From GCA-003244245 sp038276315 (GTDB lineage Bacteria > Actinomycetota > Actinomycetes > Mycobacteriales > Pseudonocardiaceae), in the NCBI GenBank assembly GCA_038276315.1, contig JBBPZY010000361.1, positions 1 to 11,494 on the forward strand: 11,494 bases of DNA. Direction: 5' to 3'. Of this stretch, positions 1 through 5,994 are shown piece by piece. The notes beneath the pieces are model-generated. The model ran no database searches, was not told the DNA's origin, and saw nothing but the letters and a program-made list of their open reading frames with translations. Both the position numbers and the translations under genes were made by a program. Each line of letters begins with the position of its first letter. Position 1 is the first letter of the stretch.

Positions 1-1532
1 CACGCCCCCGCCCCCGCCACGCGCGCCCCGGCCCCCCCCCGCCCGCGGCCGAGCTGGTCTTGCTGGCGCTGCCGCAGCAGCGCCCGCATCTGATCGGGTT
101 CCAGCAGCCCGGGTAGGCCGAGGTAGTCCTGCTCGTCCTCGGTGGTGGCGAAGGCGGCCGTCCCGAAGGATGCCCCGTCGTAGATCACTTGGTCCAGCTC
201 GGCGTCGGCGCTCAGCGCGGTGAACGCCCGCTCCTGGTCCCCGGGTTCGTCGCGCTGCGCGTTGGCCTGTGCGAGCGCGGCGTCGTCCCAGCTTTCCTCC
301 GCCCGGTGCGGCGCACCGAGCACGTGATCGCGCTGTTTCTCGAGTTCGCTGGCCAGCCCTAACAGCACCGGCACGCTGGGCAGGAACACCGTCGCGGTCT
401 CGCCGGGTCGCCTGCATCTGACGAACCGGCCCACCGCCTGGGCGAAATACAGGGGGGTAGCTGCCGATGTGGCGTACACGCCGACGGCGAGTCGGGGCAC
501 ATCGACGCCTTCGGACACCATCCGGACCGCCACCAGCCAGCGCTCGTCGGAGCCGGCGAAGGCCGCGATCCGGCCGGTGGCCGATGGGTCGTCGGACAGT
601 ACCAACACCGGCTCCCGACCGGTGATCGTTCCTAGAATCCCGGCGTAGGCCCGGGCTGCGGTGTGGTCGGTGGCTATCACCAGCCCGGCGGCGTCGGGCA
701 GTGCGCCGGCACGTAGCTGGGTCAGCCGGGTGTGCGCGGCGCTGAGCACCGCCGGCATCCAGTCTCCCGCCGGATCCAACGCGGTGCGCCAGGCCCGGGC
801 GGTGTGCTCGGCGGTGAGCGGCTCACCCAGCCGCGCCGAGTACTCCTCCCCCGCGCTGGTCCGCCAGCGGGCCTCCCCGGAGTAGGCGAGAAACATCACC
901 GGCCGCACCACCCCGTCGGCCAGTGCCTCAGAGTACCCGTAGAAGTGATCGGCGGCGGAGCGCAGCGCGCCGTCGCCATCGGGTTCATAGTTGATGAACG
1001 GGATGGGAGTGTCGTCGCTGCGGAAGGGAGTCCCAGTCAGGGCAAGCCGGCGTGCCGCCGGTGTGAAGGCCTCCCGCACTCCCTCACCCCAGCTCTTGGC
1101 ATCTCCGCCGTGGTGGATCTCGTCGAGCACCACCAGGGTGGCGCGTCCCTCGGTGCGCACCCGATGAAGGGTCGGGTGTGCCGCGACCTGGGCATAGGTG
1201 ACCGCGACACCGTGATAGTCACGAGAGGTGGCGCCTATCGAGTTGCGGAACTCGGGATCCAGGGCCAGACCCACCTCGGCGGCGGCTGCCGCCCACTGAT
1301 GCTTGAGGTGCTCCGTCGGGGTCACCACGGTCACCGCGTGCACCGTCCGGTCGGCTAGCAGCTCCGCTGCCACCCGCAAGGCGAAAGTCGTCTTGCCGGC
1401 GCCCGGCGTGGCGACCGCAAGGAAGTCCTGTGGCGCGGTGGCCAGGTACCGGGCCAGGGCTCTGCGCTGCCAGGCGCGCAACGGCCGGCGCGAAGCTTCG
1501 GTAACGACGGCGGTCTCAGCGGGGCGGGGCAC
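1..1532 (-). CDS. DEAD/DEAH-box superfamily 2 helicase (3' end outside window)
   Basis: Translating the minus strand gives one open frame of about 510 residues that continues past the left edge, so the C-terminus is missing. Numbered from the chosen start, it has a Walker A motif ATPGAGKT (41-48), a DEIH Walker B box (137-140), motif III TGTPFR (166-171), and a second RecA lobe with SEGVDVPR and the motif VI-like QAVGRFVR. This order is that of SF2 helicases of the type III restriction/UvrB-like (ResIII) group. It is likely an ATP-dependent nucleic-acid helicase or translocase; the substrate is unknown. Start: GTG at 1532 is chosen because AGAGGAG (plus-strand 1546-1552) lies upstream, although the 13-nt spacer is long. 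The frame stays open to a GTG at 1613, inside the palindrome, which would add 27 residues and has no visible ribosome site. The last ~16 codons (window 1-50) become a Gly/Ala/Arg low-complexity string that looks unlike the rest. The gene is divergent from the YihY-family gene. Confidence 0.88.
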   Translation of the reverse strand, partial: MPRPAETAVVTEASRRPLRAWQRRALARYLATAPQDFLAVATPGAGKTTFALRVAAELLADRTVHAVTVVTPTEHLKHQWAAAAAEVGLALDPEFRNSIGATSRDYHGVAVTYAQVAAHPTLHRVRTEGRATLVVLDEIHHGGDAKSWGEGVREAFTPAARRLALTGTPFRSDDTPIPFINYEPDGDGALRSAADHFYGYSEALADGVVRPVMFLAYSGEARWRTSAGEEYSARLGEPLTAEHTARAWRTALDPAGDWMPAVLSAAHTRLTQLRAGALPDAAGLVIATDHTAARAYAGILGTITGREPVLVLSDDPSATGRIAAFAGSDERWLVAVRMVSEGVDVPRLAVGVYATSAATPLYFAQAVGRFVRCRRPGETATVFLPSVPVLLGLASELEKQRDHVLGAPHRAEESWDDAALAQANAQRDEPGDQERAFTALSADAELDQVIYDGASFGTAAFATTEDEQDYLGLPGLLEPDQMRALLRQRQQDQLGRGRGGAGARVAGAGA

Positions 1533-1573
1533 GGCGGGTTGGGCACTCCTCTGCTCGGCGCGCTGGCGCGCTT

Positions 1574-1613
1574 GTGAGTGGCGATGAGAGCTATAGCGGT
1601 CATCGCCACTCAC
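1574..1613. promoter_or_regulatory. 40-bp dyad between divergent helicase and YihY genes, possible operator
   Basis: Two perfect 14-nt arms, GTGAGTGGCGATGA (1574-1587) and its reverse complement (1600-1613), flank a centre that contains the 8-bp palindrome GCTATAGC (1590-1597). All share one axis between 1593 and 1594, so 36 of 40 positions are symmetric. Only 1588/1599 and 1589/1598 do not pair. It lies in the divergent region and its TATA centre resembles a -10 element on both strands. A binding site for a dimeric regulator, or a shared promoter with operator, is the natural reading, but this is inference. As RNA it could also form a stable hairpin. Each arm carries a GTG that opens a frame outward, so naive gene calls on both strands start here with nearly the same peptide. 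Confidence 0.55.
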
Positions 1614-1693
1614 GGGTTGGGCAGCCGCACGCTACCTGGCTCGGCGGGTCATACTGTGCGCACTCCAGCAAATGGGCCATCCTGGGAGGCGAC

Positions 1694-2761
1694 ATGGATG
1701 CTTCCGTCGAGTCGGCCGCTGAGTCTCCCGCCAGCCGCCCCGGTCCTGCTGCCACGGGTGGGCGAGTCCGGCGTGCTCCGCTGCGGCTGATTTGCCGGAC
1801 CGCCGCCAAGGCCTGGGAGGACAGCTTCATCTCGATGTCGGCCCAGGCGGCGTTCTGGATGACGCTGTCGCTCCCGCCGCTGCTGCTGGGAATGCTGGGT
1901 AGCCTCGGCTTTGTCGCCAGCTGGTTCGGCCCGGCCACGGTCGAGGCAGCGCAGCGGGAAATCGTGCGGTGGGCCACCACGGTATTCAGCGCCGATGTGG
2001 TCAACGAGATCATCCGCCCGACAGTGTCCGACATTCTCACCCAGGGGCACAGCACGATCGTGTCGGTCGGGTTCGTCATCTCGCTCTGGGCCGGTTCCTC
2101 GGCGCTGGCATCCCTGGTGGACTCGATCACCGCCGCTTATCAACAGCACACCGTCCGCCACCCGGTGTGGCAACGGATCTTCGCCCTGCTGCTCTACGCG
2201 GTGGCCCTGATCGGCTCGGTGTTCGTACTGCCACTGACCGCGCTTGGACCGGACCTGATACCTGACCTGTTCCCGGCGGCAGTGCGACCCACGGTGGCCC
2301 TACTGGTCGACATCTTCTACTACCCCGGGCTCGGCATCCTGTTGATGGTTGGACTGGCCACGCTCTACAAAATGGCGCTACCCAACAAGCTGCCGTGGCA
2401 CCGCGGTCTTCCGGGTGCCCTGCTGGCGATGGCGGTGTTCCTGGTCACCAGCACCGGGCTGCGGCTCTACATCGCGTGGGTATCTGGCACCGGGTACACC
2501 TACGGAGCACTGGCCACTCCCATCGCATACCTGCTGTTCTCGTTCTTCATCGCGATGGCGATCCTGCTCGGCGCAGAGTTCAACAGCGCCATCGAGGAGA
2601 TCTGGCCGGCTCACCCGACCCGACGCGATCGCCGACGCGGGCGGCGGCAGACGATGGCTCGTGTCGCGGCGCGCGCCTGGACGAACAACGACCGACCCGA
2701 CTCCGATGGCGCCGGCAGCGACCGGGCGAACCGCTTGGCCCAGGCACGCGAGTCCTCCTGA
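1694..2761 (+). CDS. YihY/BrkB-family integral membrane protein
   Basis: A 355-residue protein of the YihY/virulence factor BrkB family, formerly confused with RNase BN. Family members are polytopic inner-membrane proteins whose substrate is mostly unknown. After a ~45-residue polar N-terminus there are about six hydrophobic segments (roughly 52-78, 120-142, 163-185, 200-222, 240-262, 273-296), then an Arg-rich cytoplasmic-type tail from about 308. Family-like stretches include SAQAAFWMTLSLPPLLLG (49-66), SLWAGSSALASLVDSITAA (130-148) and LLGAEFNSAIEE (291-302). ATG 1694 is chosen because GGGAGG (1684-1689) precedes it at good spacing. The frame is open back to a GTG at 1574 inside the dyad, which would add 40 residues unlike the family. 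It is divergent from the helicase, and no partner downstream suggests a pathway. Confidence 0.88.
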   Translation: MDASVESAAESPASRPGPAATGGRVRRAPLRLICRTAAKAWEDSFISMSAQAAFWMTLSLPPLLLGMLGSLGFVASWFGPATVEAAQREIVRWATTVFSADVVNEIIRPTVSDILTQGHSTIVSVGFVISLWAGSSALASLVDSITAAYQQHTVRHPVWQRIFALLLYAVALIGSVFVLPLTALGPDLIPDLFPAAVRPTVALLVDIFYYPGLGILLMVGLATLYKMALPNKLPWHRGLPGALLAMAVFLVTSTGLRLYIAWVSGTGYTYGALATPIAYLLFSFFIAMAILLGAEFNSAIEEIWPAHPTRRDRRRGRRQTMARVAARAWTNNDRPDSDGAGSDRANRLAQARESS

Positions 2762-2826
2762 GTAGTTGTGTGCACCCGCATCCCAGCGGCGCCCCGCCCC
2801 TGCGGAACAACGAAGCAGGAGTGCCT

Positions 2827-3178
2827 ATGTCCTTCGACATCGTGAACTACAGCACAACTGCCCGCCGGGTAACGGCCGGTTGCTTGCTCAGACGAACCAT
2901 CCAGAGCTGACCAAGCTTGTCGGACGCATACAGCGCCAGGAGACCCGGCACGTGGCCTTCTACGCCAGCAGGCGCGGGAACGGCTGGAGCAGTCGCGTGT
3001 CGCCCGGCTCCTGACGCGACTCGTCCTGAGGGTGGCCTGGACGCCGGTAGGGTCGGGGATCATGCCCGCTGCAGAGACGAAGGTAGGACCCGAAGCCACC
3101 AGCCGCACCACCGATCCGGTCTCGCGAGCCGGGTCCATGTTGTGGTCGCTGCTGCGCTCTCCGTCGCTCAGCCGCTGA
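2827..3178 (+). pseudogene. Ferritin-like domain protein, internally deleted and frameshifted remnant
   Basis: Three fragments in three frames together resemble an actinobacterial ferritin-like (diiron helical bundle) protein. An ATG at 2827 with AGGAG (2817-2821) opens MSFDIVNYSTTA, like the N-termini I recall for this family. About 40 nt later another frame (2868-2966) gives RLLAQTNHPELTKLVGRIQR followed by QETRHVAFYA, where E and H of the ExxH-type motif would be metal ligands. A shift near 2964-2970 moves the frame again, and 2969-3178 reads QARERLEQSRVARLLTRLVL and on to TGA at 3176-3178. The N-terminal and C-terminal parts are almost adjacent, so the middle of the bundle, probably over 100 codons with other metal ligands, is missing. 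It cannot make a working ferritin fold. The end overlaps the 3' end of convergent larE by about 11 nt. The family call rests on recalled sequence patterns. Confidence 0.6.
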
Positions 3179-4004
3179 GTGACCCCGAGTGGTAAGCCGC
3201 CAGATCGCCCTGCCCACCGAGACCCACTTCCGCGACTCGGGCCAACAACGCCTCCCGCGCCGGCAGGGAGACGCCGTCCAGCGCGTCCTGATCGAGTTCT
3301 ACCCGGTATCCGGCGCGACCCAACAGCCGGACCCGCAGGTCGCGGACCGCGATGTGGTACTCGGCAAGGTATTGACGCCCGGCCAGCTCAGCCCGCTCCA
3401 CCAACGCCAGCCGATCGACGGTCGCCGGCACCCCGACGGCGATCCGGGACGCCAGGCACGGCGTGCTCGGCTTGTCGCGCACCGTCAGGTTCCAGTGCGC
3501 CGCCAGCAAGCGCACGGTCTCCTTCGTAGCGCCCACCTCGGCGAGCGGCTCGCGCACCCCGAGCTCAGCAGCCGCCCGCAAGCCCGGGCGGTGCAAGGCA
3601 CGGCGGTCATCGAGGTGCGTGCCAGTAGCGACGTGGGCGAAACCCCTGCGCTGCGCGACACTGCACACCGCGGCGAGCACGGTCCGCTTGCAGAAGTAGC
3701 AGCGGTCGCCGGCATTGGCCCGGTAACCAGGATCGAGGTGCTCGTCGGTAGCCAGCACCAGCAACTCCGCCCCGATCTGCCCGGCGACGTGGCGTGCAGC
3801 CGCGAGTTCGGCGCGCGCCAGGCTGGGCGAGTCCGCAATGGCGGCCAGTACGGCATCGGCGCCGAGCGCCCGAACGGCCGCAGCCAGCACCACCGCGGAG
3901 TCAACCCCACCCGAGAAGGCCACCACCAGCCCGTCGAAACGTCCCAGCCGGGCGAGCAGCGCCGCCGCGACGGAGGTGGTGACGCCGGAATCCGCAGTGT
4001 GCAT
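3168..4004 (-). CDS. larE: LarE, ATP-dependent sulfur transferase for nickel-pincer nucleotide synthesis
   Basis: LarE converts the two carboxylates of the pyridinium biscarboxylate mononucleotide made by LarB to thiocarboxylates, using ATP activation. In the 278-residue form starting at ATG 4004 the PP-loop SGGVDS lies at residues 31-36, followed by the family motif GDRCYFCKR (around 100-108) and KPSTPCLASR (178-187). Cys102, Cys105 and Cys183 form the three-cysteine set. In some LarE proteins three cysteines hold a [4Fe-4S] cluster that can carry sulfur, while the Lactobacillus type has only the last one and sacrifices its sulfur. Start: AGGA precedes ATG 4004 by 9 nt; the frame is open to ATG 4022 and TTG 4028, which would add 6 to 8 residues. 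It is divergent from larB across 57 bp, the only lar gene here on the minus strand, and complete at its 3' end. Confidence 0.93.
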   Translation of the reverse strand: MHTADSGVTTSVAAALLARLGRFDGLVVAFSGGVDSAVVLAAAVRALGADAVLAAIADSPSLARAELAAARHVAGQIGAELLVLATDEHLDPGYRANAGDRCYFCKRTVLAAVCSVAQRRGFAHVATGTHLDDRRALHRPGLRAAAELGVREPLAEVGATKETVRLLAAHWNLTVRDKPSTPCLASRIAVGVPATVDRLALVERAELAGRQYLAEYHIAVRDLRVRLLGRAGYRVELDQDALDGVSLPAREALLARVAEVGLGGQGDLAAYHSGSLSG

Positions 4005-4061
4005 TGTCAACGATCCTCGCATGTCCAAGACGACACCGGATTGCGTGAGATAGTCGGCATC
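4005..4061. promoter_or_regulatory. Divergent larE/larB intergenic region, presumed promoters
   Basis: These 57 bp separate the chosen starts of larE (minus) and larB (plus) and must hold, or sit next to, the control of both units, since no other gap occurs upstream of either. I see no convincing -35/-10 pair or dyad. A TTGACA on the minus strand (4010-4005) matches a -35 box, but it abuts the larE start codon and has no -10 at the right distance. Promoters could extend into either coding region, or larB could be leaderless. Confidence 0.3.
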
Positions 4062-4760
4062 GTGGTCGACTCAGCACCGCACCCATCGCGAGACGTCAGC
4101 GGTATCGCCCGCCTGGATTCCGATCGCAGGCGACGCACCGCCGTGCCCGAAGTCGTCTTCGCCGAGGGCAAGACCGAGGAGCAGACGCTGCGCCTGCTCG
4201 CCGCACAGCGCAGCTGCGAACCCGGGTTCCCGGCGTTGGCCACCAGGTGCCCCGACGGCGTGCTGCGCCGGGCGCCGAGCTGGTTTGAGACCGAGCCGGT
4301 CGTCACTGACCCGATCGGGCGCACCGTGATCGTCGGTGCGCTGCCCCCGGCCCGCGGATTCGTCGCCGTGCTCACCGGAGGTACCTCGGACCTGCCGGTC
4401 GCGCGCGAGGCGATCGCCACCTTGCAAGCGCTCGGCGCCGGCCACCGGTTGATCGCCGATGTCGGGATCGCCGGACTGCACCGGCTGCTCGCGCATCTCG
4501 ACGAGCTGTCCGTGGCCGATTGCGTGATCGCCATCGCCGGAATGGAGGGCACCCTGCCCGGAGTGGTGACCGGGCTGATCCGAGCGCCCGTGGTCGGGGT
4601 ACCCACCAGTGTGGGCTACGGAGTGAGCGCGGGCGGACACGTCGCCGCGGCGACCATGCTCGCCTCCTGCGCACCGGGATTGTCCGTGGTCAACATCGAT
4701 AACGGATTCGGCGCTGCGGCGCACGCGGTCAAGATCGTCGCAAGGGTGCACGGTGGCTGA
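4062..4760 (+). CDS. larB: LarB, nicotinate adenine dinucleotide carboxylase/hydrolase
   Basis: LarB starts synthesis of the nickel-pincer nucleotide: it carboxylates the pyridinium ring of nicotinic acid adenine dinucleotide and splits off AMP. The 232-residue product has the family's N-terminal part, ARLDSDRRRRTAVPEVVFAEGKT (16-38 with the fold's basic start), then a PurE-like core: LTGGTSDLPVAREA (104-117), VIAIAGMEGTLPGVVTGL (155-172), VVGVPTSVGYGVSAGG (177-192) and SCAPGLSVVNIDNGFGAAAH (202-221). The cysteine of the last block (Cys203) corresponds by position to the conserved LarB cysteine that forms a covalent adduct with the substrate. Length fits the family. The start is uncertain: GTG 4062 is used, TTG 4041 is in frame, and no good Shine-Dalgarno site is visible. 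It is the first gene of the plus-strand operon, and its stop lies inside larC (8-nt overlap). Confidence 0.93.
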   Translation: MVDSAPHPSRDVSGIARLDSDRRRRTAVPEVVFAEGKTEEQTLRLLAAQRSCEPGFPALATRCPDGVLRRAPSWFETEPVVTDPIGRTVIVGALPPARGFVAVLTGGTSDLPVAREAIATLQALGAGHRLIADVGIAGLHRLLAHLDELSVADCVIAIAGMEGTLPGVVTGLIRAPVVGVPTSVGYGVSAGGHVAAATMLASCAPGLSVVNIDNGFGAAAHAVKIVARVHGG

Positions 4761-5994
4761 GCTCAGGGCGGCGTACCTGGACTGCACCGCCGGCGTGGCC
4801 GGTGACATGCTGCTCGGTGCGCTGCTCGACGCCGGCGCTGACCTTGCTGCGGTCCGCGCCGCGGTGGCTGCGCTCGGGGTGTCCGATCTGGATGTCACAG
4901 TCGCGCAGACCCGTCGCTGCGGGCTGCGCTGCGTGCACACTGTGGTCGTCGCTCCGGCCACCGCCCAGCCCACCCGGGGATTGGCCGAGGTGCTCGCCGC
5001 CATCGAGGAAGCCCCGCTGGGCGCAGCAGCCGCCCGGGTGGCCGCCGACACGTTCCGGCTCCTCGCGGATGCGGAGGCCGCAGTGCACGGCATTCCCGCC
5101 GAGTTGGTGCATTTCCATGAGGTGGGAGCCGCCGACGCGCTCGCCGATGTGGTCGGCACCGCCGTCGCGGCCGATCAGCTTGGCTTGCTCACCGACGGTG
5201 CGCTGGTGACATGCTCAGCGCTGGCGGCCGGCAGCGGGACGGCGCGCAGCGCGCACGGCACGATTCCGATCCCAGCACCCGCCGTCCTGCAGATCGTGGC
5301 TGACCGTGGGCTGTCGCTGACCGGTGGGGACCTCCCCGGGGAACGCACCACGCCCACCGGGGCGGCCCTGGTCGCGACCCTGGCCACACCCGGGCCGTTG
5401 CCACCGATGACGGTTGACGCGGTGGGCAGTGGCGCCGGACAGCTGGACACCCCGGAGCGACCGAACATCACCCGGCTGGTGATCGGTCGCCGCACCGAAC
5501 CCGGGCCGGCGCCTAGCCCCGCGGAGCCGGTCACCGTGGTGGAGACCACCGTCGACGATCTGGACCCGGAACTGTGGCCGGGAGTCCTGCTCGCGGTCCG
5601 GGCGGCCGGAGCGTGGGACTGCTGGACGACCGCCACAGTCGGCCGACACGGCAGACCTGGGCAGGTGCTCACCGCACTGTGCGCCGAACAGATCCGCCCG
5701 GCGGTGGTGGATGCGGTGTTCCGGCACAGCACCACGCTGGGCGTACGGTGGGCGCCCTGGCAGCGCACCACGCTGCCGCGGAGCACCGTCCCGGTGCCGG
5801 TGGGGCCGCCCGGGGCCGAGCAGGAGATCAACGTCAAGGTTGCCACCGGACCGGGAGGGCAGCGAACTGCCAAGCCGGAGTTCGCCGACGCCGAGCGGGT
5901 CGCCCAGGTACTCGGTTGGCCGGTGCGCCGGGTGTGTGAGGCCGCGCTGTCGGCCTACCATCGCGACCATCCGGCTACCGCGGTAGCGCCATGA
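4753..5994 (+). CDS. larC: LarC, nickel insertion protein (CTP-dependent cyclometallase)
   Basis: LarC inserts nickel into the dithio-pincer precursor, forming the C-Ni bond in a CTP-dependent reaction. The 413-residue protein shows YLDCTAGVAGDMLLGALLDA (8-27), HFHEVGAADALADVVG (120-135) and SAHGTIPIPAPA (166-177) in the LarC1 part. The LarC2 part has ETTVDDLDPELW (264-275), GRHGRPG (297-303), STTLGVR (326-332) and AKPEFADAERVAQ (373-385). Both halves are in one continuous frame. In Lactobacillus plantarum they are two ORFs joined by programmed frameshifting, so no frameshift is needed here. GTG 4753 is the start: AAGGGTG lies just upstream, and the overlap with larB implies coupled translation. 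The stop TGA overlaps the ATG of the next gene (ATGA at 5991-5994). Confidence 0.94.
   Translation: MAELRAAYLDCTAGVAGDMLLGALLDAGADLAAVRAAVAALGVSDLDVTVAQTRRCGLRCVHTVVVAPATAQPTRGLAEVLAAIEEAPLGAAAARVAADTFRLLADAEAAVHGIPAELVHFHEVGAADALADVVGTAVAADQLGLLTDGALVTCSALAAGSGTARSAHGTIPIPAPAVLQIVADRGLSLTGGDLPGERTTPTGAALVATLATPGPLPPMTVDAVGSGAGQLDTPERPNITRLVIGRRTEPGPAPSPAEPVTVVETTVDDLDPELWPGVLLAVRAAGAWDCWTTATVGRHGRPGQVLTALCAEQIRPAVVDAVFRHSTTLGVRWAPWQRTTLPRSTVPVPVGPPGAEQEINVKVATGPGGQRTAKPEFADAERVAQVLGWPVRRVCEAALSAYHRDHPATAVAP

Noticed and set aside
661..1587. Several plus-strand open frames opposite the helicase
   Set aside because: They are antisense to a frame with clear helicase motifs, have Arg/Gly/Pro-skewed composition and show no recognisable domain.
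1652..1657. TACTGT as a -10 box for the YihY-family gene
   Set aside because: It fits a loose actinobacterial -10 pattern, but no -35 element stands at the right distance. Such hexamers are frequent, so it is not listed as a promoter.
2762..2826. Possible terminator after the YihY-family gene
   Set aside because: The region is GC-rich, but I find no stem of good length followed by a T-tract.
4005..4010. Perfect TTGACA -35 box on the minus strand before larE
   Set aside because: It touches the larE start codon, and no -10 follows at 16 to 18 nt, so it would have to start transcription inside the gene.
3189..4061. Long plus-strand upstream extension of the larB frame (about 290 extra residues)
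   Set aside because: It runs antisense through all of larE, is compositionally unlike a folded protein and lacks any motif. LarB proteins begin near 4062.
4071..5159. 362-residue minus-strand frame opposite larB and larC
   Set aside because: Shadow frame of high-GC coding sequence, Ala/Ser/Thr/Arg-rich with no domain, opposite two confidently assigned genes.
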